In this document: positions 34,268-44,260 of the stretch, piece by piece
Numbering within the stretch: position 1 is the stretch's first letter
Layout: every line of letters starts with the position of its first letter
Source: Pycnopodia helianthoides
Lineage: Eukaryota > Echinodermata > Asteroidea > Forcipulatida > Asteriidae
Length of the DNA: 64,000 nt
NCBI GenBank assembly: GCA_032158295.1
Contig: CM063256.1
Span: forward strand, 18,248,284 to 18,312,283
Direction: 5' to 3'
Notes under the pieces: generated by a model
What the model was told of the DNA's origin: nothing
What the model saw: only the letters and a program-made list of their open reading frames with translations
Database searches by the model: none
Program-made: the position numbers and the translations under genes

Positions 34268-34843
34268 CTGATGAACGGTGTACACGAACTTTAATTTACG
34301 CGTAATCCCTGTATTTCTAACTTGTTGAAATACAAGCTCCTCTACTGCACACAAAGGACAATTCGAAGAAAAAAAAACTACAAATGGGTAACGGTGATTA
34401 GTTTTCGGCCCAGCGGACGGGTCACAATAAGATCAATTTTCCTTCTCTAACAACTTCAGGCAATCTCAGACTTAAAAAAAATAAATAAACCGCACTGCGC
34501 ACGACAAACCACTAGGGAAACACCTATTTACCGTGGTTTGCATATTTGATCAGATTTAGCGCAAATAAAACACACGTCCCTTTGGAATAAAGTCACACCT
34601 AAGTTTACAAACTCCCCGTCTGAAACAACAGGGTCAACCTGAAATCGAGTTTCGGATGGTCATTTGTCTTGAGCTTTTGAGCAATGACTATTCATTAATG
34701 CTAGATTTGCGGGCTGCTTCGTGACAACCGGGCGCGTGACAACAAAATGCCCTATCTGCGTTTAAAAAAAGGGATCGAAATCAAGTTATTTTATACTAGC
34801 CAAAGGGAAACCAAGTTTGCTTCTTGCGATATAGTGTTGTAAA
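34268..34843. other. Spacer, nothing recognised
   Basis: No gene or repeat is visible in this stretch of about 575 bases. Confidence 0.4.
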
Positions 34844-35312
34844 TGTTGCTTTAAAACCCTGCAACGATGCACCTTTTTGTCCCAACGGTATTACGTCATC
34901 CTGCCAGAGAGGTTTGGCAGGCCCATTTGGTAGGTTAAGAGGGTCTGTTCTGCCTTATCTCAATGATTTATGTCTGCTAAACCAGTCTGCTGTCGGCACA
35001 AGATCACAAGACCTTCATTCACAAAAGGCCATTGAACCTAGAAGGGTCAGACACAACATGCCTTACCACTTAGCTGTGGTAGTGATCTGTGGCCACGTGC
35101 CGCAGAGATAGGAGTTTGTGCATGAGCTATGGGGAAACATTTTTTACACCACCCCTCCTGACCAAATTGACGACCCCTGTTGATTGACACCACTCCTAAA
35201 ACGTGTGTATTGGTACACTGCAGGATATCAAGGAGTATCACGGGGTTGGGATCTACCATTTTGAAATGGCTATGTTTTTCTTGACATGTGCCAGTGCACT
35301 GTGGTATGGTGC
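34844..35312 (-). repeat. Dispersed repeat, inverted member of a 30-kb pair
   Basis: This is the reverse complement partner of 4722-5150. Compared with that copy it carries an extra stretch with the small hairpin CCTGCCAGAGAGGTTTGGCA at about 34900-34919, and a handful of base differences. The match ends near GCACTGTGGTATGGTGC. Its minus-strand frame beginning MVDPNPVIL (35047-35259) matches the frame in the other copy. Confidence 0.7.
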
Positions 35313-36264
35313 ATTACTGCAAGGTTTTAACAAACAGAAGCTGTAAACACAATTATGCGATGGCTTCTTCTACATCTATAGACCTTTCTATTGTAACGTC
35401 ACAGCCCAAGTTATTGCCAACCGAGATTGGAAAACTATGGGAAGCCATAAATGCAAAGCACAAAGGATAGCCACAGTTTGTGAAAATGTTAAACAAATTT
35501 TCAAAAATACTGTTGAATTTGTTGGAAACAAAGCAACCAATCATAAGATATATATTTTGTGTATTGAAAGTTTTCAGAAATTTTGAATTTGGTCACAATA
35601 TCTGTACCCGCGATTGAATGTTTTGCTAACATTCGGCCCTCCATGCCAACCAGCGCAGTTTGTTAATCAACAAAAGAAAGGTCTAATTGAGAAGCAGCGT
35701 AAAAACCTAAGTTCACATTTTTTTAACGTGAGATTTGGAAGTCTAGTCTAGACTTTTATCGATGATGGGACCTTCAAACAGTCGTCGTGTCAAGGAGGTA
35801 CAACGTACTTATCGCTGTCGTCTACCCTGCTCGATTATACAGTCTTCTCACGGCTTTTTTATAAAAATTAATATGATTAACAATCAGCATCCTGTTATGA
35901 GTATGTTACAAGTGTCTGGCAGGTGTCCCTTTTTGCTCGCTTCAACAATAACTCGCTGCCGCAACTCACACCTTGAGAGCGTCTTGAGGGAAACAACACA
36001 TGTAGCCTCAAAGGTAACGACAAATCAAGAAAAGAGAGCATAAATGCATTCTTATTACTTCAGATGAGTTTCGGTTAAGTCATTAATTTGTGTAATGGAG
36101 GTCTACCTTAAAATTGTTCATGTTTGGTTTATGTTCCATTTTGTTTTCTTCATTTATGAAATGTGATTGATTATTTTAGAACAATTTGGCAAGACTGATA
36201 TCGAAGCTTTGAATGTCACAGTATCGTTTCAAATGCGTCGATTACAAAACTCCTCCGACTCCAT
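35313..36264. other. Spacer, nothing recognised
   Basis: A 93-codon plus-strand frame (35762-36043) has no recognisable domain. No repeats are seen. Confidence 0.4.
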
Positions 36265-36438
36265 TAAACAACACTAACAAAACCACAACAACACCAACAA
36301 CAACATTGACAGCGACAACGGACAACGACAACGACAAAGACAACGACAACAACAGCAACAGCAGCAGCAACAGCAGCATCAACAGCAGTCGAAGCAACAA
36401 CAGATAACACACAACAACAACAACAACAAACAACAAAC
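36265..36438. repeat. CAA/GAC/CAG-rich simple sequence
   Basis: The plus strand runs through ACAACAACACC, GACAACGACAACGACAAAG and CAGCAACAGCAGCAGC before ending in (CAA)n. Translated frames are runs of threonine, asparagine, aspartate and serine, or leucine and valine on the other strand, and are not credible genes. Confidence 0.9.
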
Positions 36439-36681
36439 AAGTCTTTCAGACAATTCAGTCAATAAAACGACTTTTGGAATAGTGTTAAATTTCCCTGAAC
36501 AAAGCAGAAACTAGTTTGAGGAGTAGCCGCGTCCATTAACGTCATCTCAATAAAAACCAACATCACGGTCGACAACTCTTGTTGAGTTACATAATAACAA
36601 CCTAATTAAAATTTGTTTACTCTCTTTCTCTGCTTCATAATTGGATTGTCGTCCTTCTCACTGGCGTACGGTGAGCGTCAT
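36439..36681. other. Spacer
   Basis: Nothing is recognised here. Confidence 0.4.
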
Positions 36682-37073
36682 TTAAAGGAACATTACATAA
36701 TTGGTAAGAAAACAACTTGTAAAATATACTTTTGATCACAGATTTACACAAAACTTGTACGGTCTAATGATGATGATAGTAGAAAACATCACTTAAAATA
36801 TTTCTGTCTGAAATGTCATATTTGATGAGAAATGAATAAACTAATTTTCCGATTGGAGTTTATCGCTCAGTGAGCGTTTTATTCATTTGTTGAATCTATA
36901 TGATTTCATGCAAATGTGTAATCGGATTTCACTATTTTCTCGTGACCCAGATGGCCGATCGATCTCAAACTTCTACAGGTTTGTCAGTTTATGTATATGG
37001 TGGATTACATAAAGTGCTTACACTGCCAGCAACTGTTTTGTTAGCAAAAAACAATTCTGTAATGTTCCTTTAA
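36682..37073 (+). mobile_element. TTAA-type MITE, family A, full length
   Basis: TTAA at 36682-36685 and 37070-37073 flank AGGAACATTACATAATTGGT and ACAATTCTGTAATGTTCCT. The whole interior matches 33120-33513, including the GATGATGATAGTAGAAAACA stretch and the CTCAAACTTCTACAGGTTTG block. Confidence 0.95.
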
Positions 37074-38207
37074 GAGCTTTTTGTATCTAACAACAACACA
37101 TTATTTTGAAATTACCTAATACATGTTTAAGGAAACAGGCCTGGGAGTACCAATAACCTTGAATGCATAATATTTTGATTTACTCTTCCGTTGTATCTTA
37201 CTATTCATTTTGCCATCAGCTGAAACAACTTTAAATTCCAAAAGTCATGATAGTCGTCATGGTTGGTGCGGCAGTTTCCATTATTTATTTTCACCAAAGG
37301 AGGGGAAAAGCGCTCAAGAGATGCCTCCTATTTCTTATTCTGAGCCATTTGTGATTTTTTAATTGAATTTGTTGTGCTTTCATTTGCTCTGTTTTTAACT
37401 CTAAACTGGTAGTTGCTGCCTGTAATTATGTGGGTTTTTTTTCCCAGCTTTATTTTTACCCAAATATTGAATACATTTGAGTGTGAGTGAAAATATACTT
37501 ACAATGCGTCTTTAAGCAGACATAGCATTTACAAAGAGTGGGGGCAATCTTCCCAAACCCTGTAGATGGACTGACAATGCTCGCAAAAGCAGTAGCAGTT
37601 TTGTTAACCACTATATTGCCGTTGGCGTTTCTTTTCACAAATTCCGCACGGGGGCAATTAACAGAAGAAAAAAACCTCACGAGATGTGATGGCCGTCTGA
37701 CAATTTAACAAGTCAGCTCGTCACGGCCACAGTCTCAAGTCCCACTCAACATTCCATCTGTGATTCAAGGTACGAGTAGAGAGGAAGCGATATGAATAGG
37801 GGCAAAGAAGATAAGTCGAGACTGATAAAACTGAAGCAGGTGTCTTAGACTAACATGGGTGTTTTTTTTTTGTTAGAGAACTTCTTTTATACTGCTGCAA
37901 TGATTAACCATAATATAAAGAGGATGCAATGGGCATACCATAGCCTCCATACCATTAGTGAATACAACAAAGGTGCAGCATGAAAAGTGTTATTGACCTG
38001 CCCCTCTGAATGCAATGTTTACGCAAGGTGTTTGAACCAAGATAATGTACGACACGCGCACTGTTTGCGAACATGTTGATGTTGCTGCATAGACAATGCA
38101 CACTGTTTGAATCGATATATAAGGTAAATCACTGATACTCCTTCTAGCTGAACTGCAGCTACTGCTGGCTCTAGGTACATCGATCATCGTCGGCATAGTA
38201 TAACTAC
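37074..38207. other. Mostly unique sequence, nothing recognised
   Basis: About 1.1 kb without a recognisable gene, array or repeat family. A T run lies at about 37863-37871. Confidence 0.4.
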
Positions 38208-38425
38208 ACTCTAAACAACTCCCGGATCACAATTGACCTGGTTCGGGGACCCAGATGACCTGAACCATTTCTTGGACAGTGTGACCCGGAAACGTGACCC
38301 CAAAATGGGTCAAACTGACGCAGAGTCCGGGTTAAAATTCCTTTTTAAACCATTTTCGGGTTAATCTGAACCACACGGTCTTGGAATCCGGGTCAGTTCT
38401 GACGCAGGAGTTTTCCAGCATGTAC
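38208..38425. mobile_element. Probable MITE rich in GACCCGGGT-like motifs
   Basis: The left part ACTCTAAACAACTCCCGGAT and the right part (reverse complement GAAAACTCCTGCGTCAGAAC then TGACCCGG) form a weak inverted repeat. The interior repeats CCGGGTT, GACCTG, GACCCGG and GGGTCAAACTGACGC. It is non-coding. Confidence 0.4.
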
Positions 38426-38458
38426 TGCTTCTTCGTATTACATGCTTATACCAACGGG

Positions 38459-38750
38459 CAGTCAGGTTGGCGTAGTGGTATTTGCCTTGCCGTCCACCTC
38501 TGGGGATCCCAGTTCAAATCACACCGGGGCACTACGTGGAATGGGTTTTTCAGTCCCTGCCTGATTGCTTGGGTTTTTCCCTGGAATGTTTCTCTGGGGT
38601 TTTCCTCAAACACCTAAAACTGAAACTCCATTCATTGTCTTCTCTCCACGGGGTTCTTTGCTAGAATAGTGATCAAGTTCGCTTTCCGAGAGTCTTTGGC
38701 TTTACAACCAGAAATAATGAAATGAAGAAGAAAACAAAACAAAAAAATAA
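38459..38750 (+). mobile_element. tRNA-derived SINE, second family
   Basis: A tRNA-like head has an A box TGGCGTAGTGG (38468-38478) and a B box AGTTCAAATC (38511-38520), spaced as in RNA polymerase III internal promoters. The body includes TGGGTTTTTCCCTGGAATGT and GGGGTTTTCCTCAAACACCT, and the 3' end becomes A-rich (GAAATAATGAAATGAAGAAG then AAAACAAAACAAAAAAA). It differs from the tRNA-Leu SINE family. It is a non-coding retroposon needing a LINE partner. Confidence 0.75.
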
Positions 38751-39502
38751 CACTTATAATGTTATTTCAAAGACGAAGCCTTCGTAAAGTTCATTTTATT
38801 GGCTACTAATCTTATACGTACTACAATGAAAAGAAGCTATTCAACTGTACACCACAGAAAGCGTAGGATTACCCAAGGACTAGGAAACAAACGACCCAGG
38901 CGTCGAAACGCAGCAATGCTAAACCGTTGACAAATCTGTAGGATATATACATTATCCTTGTCAGTATCTTTTTAAGCATCATTTTTAGCATCATGGGAAT
39001 TTTCGCAGACAATATGAAGCTCAAGAAGCGCATTGTTGGTCCATGCTACATGTATGCGTTACATTGCGTGGGCTGGACAATCTCAGCTTTTACTTCATGT
39101 TCATCGCAAGAGGGTGGCAATCCTACTTTATAAATCCAGGGAGCTTATAGTGTTCACATATCCGTCTCTTATTGTAAGCTGTTCCGAGGAAGGAGTGAAG
39201 TTGACTTTCCGAGCAACACGCGAGGATGGTTTCAGGAAGAGCTGCAAGGACGAGGACGGGCGACCAAATAAATACAATCTGCTGTGATTTGTTTGCAGGA
39301 CTGAGAAGGGGAGTGGGCATTCGAGCAGAAAGATGTGAAATGCTTTCATTGCGGGGCGTTTTCAAATACCTGACACGCTTGAGTAGGGACGGTATCAATC
39401 AAATCGTCGAGACAAACAATGCAGCTGAGTTGTTATAATCGATTCTCACCGTAATGCTTTTGCGATTTTATACTTTTTATAATGTAAACTTAGTGATTTA
39501 TA
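38751..39502. other. Spacer, nothing recognised
   Basis: Several overlapping frames of 60-91 codons lie at 39033-39438 on both strands, with no recognisable domain. CGTCGAAACGCAGCAATGC near 38900 faintly resembles retroelement-end hairpins. Confidence 0.4.
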
Positions 39503-39816
39503 TAGCAAGGGCTTGGGACACGTTGCCTTGATTTGTGCGATTTGGGGCTTCAAAAAGCGTTTGAAATCGTTTGATATAAAAAAAAGAATATGGTTGGAAC
39601 AATGTTTTAAAAAGTAGAATATAGTGATCCACACAGAATTGACTCGAAATTGTTTAGCTTCCCTTTAACTTCGTGAACTAACACGGTCCGCCATCTTGTT
39701 GAGGGGAGCTGTGTGGACAGTTATATTCTACTTAACAAAAAAATTCCAACCATGTTAATTTAATAGAAAACGCTTACAGCCCAAAACTTCCAGTCAAAGA
39801 AAACGTGTGCCTTTAA
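39503..39816. mobile_element. Fold-back MITE, family E, decayed
   Basis: The copy aligns with 27921-28312 through GACACGTTGCCTTG, CAAAAAGCGTTTG, GAACTAACACGGTC and AAAACGTGTGCCTT. The right end is followed by TTAA at 39813-39816, while the left TTAA is lost. The right arm is shortened, so the hairpin is asymmetric. Confidence 0.7.
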
Positions 39817-40371
39817 GATTTGACCGGGTGTCACGCCACAAACAGACAAAATTGTGTGAAGATTGTCTAAAAGTTGTAGGTTTTTTTTTGTTATTTGGGG
39901 CGAAGAGTTACCATTTGATAATGTAGAGGGCTGTGGTAAAATGACGGTCGTGCTGTTTGTTGTTAACGTGAACGATTTTTGAAGGTTTCTGATGAATCTT
40001 AGAATATTACCAGGCCAGTTACGCCAAAGAGCACACACCTAAACGTCTCCTACCTAAATTGAGAGTTAGGTCTGGACGATTTGGAACAATGCCCTTGAAT
40101 GCCCTTATTACGGTGACCATTGAATGGGTTCCAGTCCGGGTCACTGTGAGTTTCTGATTGGATACGTCGGGACGGTATCCAGGTGAGGTTGATAATATGT
40201 TTGCATGTTGGGGTGTCTGGGTGTTTGTTTTTGTGTTTGCTTTTGTTTGACTTATTTATTGATCTACTTATCTAGGCCTATTTATAATTTTTTTCAAATT
40301 TCGTTGCAGTTACACAGCTTCAAATATTCAGGATGCTTATAATTCCTTTTCTATTATTTTTAATGTTATTT
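39817..40371. other. Spacer, nothing recognised
   Basis: No gene or repeat is visible. Confidence 0.4.
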
Positions 40372-40527
40372 TTTGTATGTATTTATTTATTTTATTTTAT
40401 TTTATTTTATTTTATTATTTTTATTTTTATTTTTATTTTTATTTTTATTTTTTATGTTTTTATTTATTTATTTATTATTGTATTATTATTATTGTTATTA
40501 TTATTATTATTTTTTTTTTGGGGGGGT
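40372..40527. repeat. (TTTTA)n / (ATT)n microsatellite ending in a G run
   Basis: Units of ATTTT and ATTTTT, then ATT, end in a T run and seven G, the same layout as the tract at 34041-34267. Frames crossing it are artefacts. Confidence 0.95.
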
Positions 40528-40787
40528 GACAATATGGTGGAATGGCTACAAGTAAATAATATGTGTTTGTATTATTTAATGTGTAATTTCACGGTAGTCA
40601 CCAATGTACCGTCGATCTCCGAATAGCCAAATCACGCCTTTACGGAAGCGAAAACACACCGCTTTAAAAACAAAGTCACCTGACTGAATACCACCAGTGT
40701 GACGAACACAAAACCTGGCAGTTACGATGACAGCCAATCGCACCGTCATTAAAGGCTTCATTAGCGCCGGTCGTATAAAACATGTCA

Positions 40788-40941
40788 GACCATGTATATC
40801 TTCCTCCTCCGCACTGTCAGACGATAACGTAGGGTTCCATACCGCTGCGATTGTAAAAAACATGTATCTACATGATTTGGTTTACTCTTTGTGCGGGCGA
40901 CATTAATAGTGGATAGTTCTGCAGATGGCAATGTGGCGGGC
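40788..40941 (+). repeat. 154-bp segment, upstream source copy
   Basis: This segment, from GACCATGTATATCTTCCTCC to GCAATGTGGCGGGC, recurs apparently without change at 41982-42135 and as a truncated 74-base piece at 42474-42547. The flanks differ on both sides, so it is a templated copy and not part of the neighbouring tandem unit. Confidence 0.9.
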
Positions 40942-41148
40942 CTCGGCGTGCTATCTAATCAGGTGATATCATCCCCCATTAACTATACACAGCCTGCGTA
41001 TCCCCGAGAGTTTGCTGGGATGGGTACGTCATGGGAGAGATCGGCTCGAGTGGTAATGTCACACATCAATATACAAGCAAGGTTAACCGATCCGATCTGC
41101 AGATCGGGTTTGGAGTGGTCGGTGTTGGGTGAATTGAAGAGGGTAAGG
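40942..41148. other. Spacer between rearranged segment and MITE
   Basis: Nothing is recognised. A small palindromic run GATCCGATCTGCAGATCGG lies at about 41090-41108. Confidence 0.4.
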
Positions 41149-41542
41149 TTAAAGGAACATTACAGAATTGGTTTTTGCTAACAAAACAGTTGCTGGCAGT
41201 GTAAGCACTTTATGTAATCCACCATATACATAAACTGAGAAACATGTAGAACTTTGAGATCGATCGGCCATCTGGGTCACGAGAAAATAGTGAAAAACCG
41301 ATTACACCTTTGCATAAAGTCATATAGATTCAACAAATGAATAAAACGCTCACTGAGCAATAAACTCCAATCGGAAAATTAGTTGTTTCATTTCTCATCA
41401 AATATGACATTTCAGACAGAAATATTTCAAGGGATGTTTTCTACTACCATCATCATTAGACCGTGTAATTTTTGTGGAAATTTGTGATCAGAAGTTTATT
41501 TTACAAGTTTGTTTTCTTACCAATTCTGTAATGTTCCTTTAA
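41149..41542 (-). mobile_element. TTAA-type MITE, family A, inverted full copy
   Basis: TTAA at 41149-41152 and 41539-41542 flank AGGAACATTACAGAATTGGT and its inverted partner. The interior is the reverse complement of 33120-33513. It lies between the 154-bp source segment and the 492-bp tandem duplication. Confidence 0.95.
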
Positions 41543-41640
41543 CTGACTGGGTAAATGGTTAATAGTTTGGGTTTGTTCAAACTCAAACTACTACTGAAAA
41601 GAGGAACATAAACATGATATCATTAGAACCCTGATATACA

Positions 41641-42132
41641 GGCTAAAAGCACACAATTCAAGATGGCCGTCAGATATGGCAGCCATTTTGATTTTTTAAA
41701 CACTCCAGTGACACATCACAACCACGACCTCTGAACTCTTTGCCGACTGAATTCGATGAGCCAGCAGCTGTACAAAATGACTGCATAGGGTAGAAGTTGC
41801 TGTTATGAAGAATTACATCCTTCAAAATGCATTTTAGATTTGCCTTTGGCAGAATTTGGAAACATTTCATTACCAATACCATTACTCTTCATTACCAATA
41901 CTTATGGCATGGTATTACAGTGGAACGGCGCTGTAACAAACAATGCGATACCGACCAATCGGCTATACCGACCAATCGGCTGACCATGTATATCTTCCTC
42001 CTCCGCACTGTCAGACGATAACGTAGGGTTCCATACCGCTGCGATTGTAAAAAACATGTATCTACATGATTTGGTTTACTCTTTGTGCGGGCGACATTAA
42101 TAGTGGATAGTTCTGCAGATGGCAATGTGGCG
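41641..42132 (+). repeat. 492-bp tandem duplication, unit 1
   Basis: The unit starts GGCTAAAAGCACACAATTCA and ends with the copied 154-bp segment. Two 17-bp units (CCAATCGGCTATACCGA) sit just before that segment. A 70-codon minus-strand frame (41670-41882) is the same in unit 2, simply because the DNA is nearly identical; no domain is recognised. The junction with unit 2 lies at a shared GGC. Confidence 0.95.
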
Positions 42133-42546
42133 GGCTAAAAGCACACAATTCAAGATGGCCGTCAGATATGGCAGCCATTTTGATTTTTTAAACACTCCAG
42201 TGACACATCACAACCACGACCTCTGAACTCTTTGCCGACTGAATTCGATGAGCCAGCAGCTGTACAAAATGACTGCATAGGGTAGAAGTTGCTGTTATGA
42301 AGAATTACATCCTTCAAAATGCATTTTAGATTTGCCTTTGGCAGAATTTGGAAACATTTCATTACCAATACCATTACTCTTCATTACCAATACTTATGGC
42401 ATGGTATTACAGTGGAACGGCGCTGTAACAAACAATGCGATACCGACCAATCGGCTATACCGACCAATCGGCAGACCATGTATATCTTCCTCCTCCGCAC
42501 TGTCAGACGATAACGTAGGGTTCCATACCGCTGCGATTGTAAAAAA
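42133..42546 (+). repeat. 492-bp tandem duplication, unit 2, cut by the 17-bp array
   Basis: Unit 2 repeats unit 1 at an offset of 492 with one obvious base change near the GGCTGACC/GGCAGACC junction. It breaks off inside the copied segment after GCGATTGTAAAAAA, where the long 17-bp array begins. Confidence 0.95.
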
Positions 42547-42835
42547 CCAATCGGCTATACCGACCAATCGGCTATACCGAACAATCGGCTATACCGATCA
42601 ATCGGCTATACCGATCAATCGGCTATACCGAACAATCGGCTATACCGAACAATCGGCTATACCGAACAATCGGCTATACCGAACAATCGGCTATACCGAA
42701 CAATCGGCTATACCGAACAATCGGCTATACCGAACAATCGGCTATACCGATCAATCGGCTATACCGATCAATCGGCTATACCGAACAATCGGCTATACCG
42801 AACAATCGGCTATACCGAACAATCGGCTATACCGA
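42547..42835. repeat. 17-bp minisatellite, 17 units
   Basis: Seventeen head-to-tail copies of CCGAACAATCGGCTATA occur, with position variants GACCAATC, GAACAATC and GATCAATC. Each unit holds a short dyad CCGA...TCGG. The array encodes repetitive NQSAIP-, LYRTIGYTEQ-like translations within a 214-codon frame (42332-42976), which I treat as an artefact. Confidence 0.95.
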
Positions 42836-43123
42836 ACACGGCCTCTGGCTCCCAATTTATTTATTTTTCAGCAGAAGGGGGACAGCAGAACAAAGGAACA
42901 CAAAGGGAATAAATGCTGTCCTCACATTGGAATCCTTTGTATTGTTGTGTCCTCATTATTTTCTGTGTTGAGTTAAAGGGACAAAGGAAAGACCTCACAT
43001 TGGATAGCAACAAATTGATGTACGTCTTTTTCACTGTGTATTCATCTTGTATTCAGGAAGAACATTGTCTGCACCCATTTGGCATAAAGAGATTCAATTT
43101 AGCGAACTCTTACACTTTTTTTT
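42836..43123. other. Spacer
   Basis: Nothing is recognised here. Confidence 0.4.
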
Positions 43124-43206
43124 AGGTGTTCGTGCAATACAAGCACGAACACCTCTTGTTTTTGTTCTGTTTTTTTTAGGTGTTCGGGCATTCCGCCCGA
43201 AAACCT
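43124..43206. repeat. Two related hairpins in tandem
   Basis: AGGTGTTCGTGC pairs with GCACGAACACCT (43124-43154). After a T-rich gap, AGGTGTTCGGGC pairs with GCCCGAAAACCT (43178-43206). Both are preceded by T runs. Compensated changes (CGTGC/GCACG versus CGGGC/GCCCG) keep each stem paired. They lie directly before the 298-bp satellite. Confidence 0.75.
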
Positions 43207-43209
43207 ATT

Positions 43210-44260
43210 GTTTTTTTGTTTTTTTTTTCACTTTATCTGAGATCCTTCTCTCGCAATTGTTGCAAAAAGTATAACTCCTAGAGACTTGAAACTTATCATG
43301 CACTTAGACCTTAGTGTATAGACGAAACCGCAAGTTTTCCGTGGCGATGACGTCTTCGACGACGTCATAACATCCAAAATAAAAAATAATGAGAAAAACT
43401 GTAAACCGTCATATCTAGAGAACCATAAATGATAAATACATGATCTTTGCTTCATATGAAAGTTCAACATTTTGTTTACAACTCTTACACAGAATGTGAC
43501 CCCGTGTGACCTTTACTTCCGGTCGAAAACGGACGTTTAAGGTTTTTTTGGCGGAAACGTTGTATCATATATACCAAATATGGTACACCTTTAATCATTG
43601 TATCATCTAAAGGCCCTTGAACAGTTCTACAAATCTTTTATTAGGTACGACCCCATCTGACCTTTACTTCCGCTCAAAACCGGAAGTTGAATTTTCTTAC
43701 ATAAAGAAAACTCGTCATATCTCATGAACCATAAACGTTATAGACTTAAAACTTCACAAGTACTTAGACCTTTGTGTTTAAATGTATATGTGTGAAATTC
43801 GGTTTGATGATGACATCGATGACGTCATAACAATAAATCACTGTTTAATATTTAGAAAAATTATAATTGGAGAATCACAAATGCTACATGTAAGATACTT
43901 GCACAATAAAAAATCTCTTGCCAGATTATGCAAATCACATACACAATGTGACACCATATAACCTTTGTTTCCGGTTGAAACCGGAAGTTCAAAATTCAGA
44001 TTTCAAACGTTCATTTCTCATAAACCAAGAAGGGTATTGTCTTGAAACTTACTATGTATATAGATTGTAGTATGTATATGACACCCAAATTGTTTTGGTG
44101 CGATGACGTCATCGATGACGTCATAACAATTAATCAACGTTTAATATTAAAAACAATCATAATCGGAGAACCATAAATGCTACATGTAAGGTACTTGTAC
44201 CATAAAAAAGCTCCGGCCGAATTGTACAAATCAAATTCAAAGGGTGACCCCATTCGACCT
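43210..44260. repeat. Degenerate ~298-bp satellite with paired CRE palindromes
   Basis: Three related units recur: motif TGACGTC...GACGTCA ends at 43367, 43827 and 44123, and motif GACC(C/A)CAT...GACCTTTACTTCCG at 43498, 43651, 43950 and 44247. The later spacings are 296-299 bases; the first unit holds an extra 150-odd bases through an internal duplication. Each unit has GAACCATAAATG-like and ACTTCCGG/CCGGAAGT motifs. No coding sequence is seen. Confidence 0.75.
44104..44123. promoter_or_regulatory. Double CRE palindrome (potential ATF/CREB site)
   Basis: TGACGTCATCGATGACGTCA is a perfect 20-base palindrome containing two full TGACGTCA elements. TGACGTCA is the established consensus for CREB/ATF dimers. 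Diverged versions lie at 43348-43367 and 43811-43827. Activity is not shown, and the motif sits in a satellite. Confidence 0.35.

Noticed and set aside
34266..34290. Hammerhead ribozyme (CTGATGA core)
   Set aside because: CTGATGA is present, but no GAAAC partner with flanking stems lies nearby. Other CTGATGA/TCTGATGA sites that I saw also lack the partner.
33915..34294. Isoleucine/tyrosine/phenylalanine-rich frames
   Set aside because: They are translations of the ATTT microsatellite.
42332..42976. A 214-residue repetitive frame
   Set aside because: It runs through the 17-bp array; the unit length is not a multiple of three, so the peptide simply cycles through frames. The flanks have no recognisable domain.
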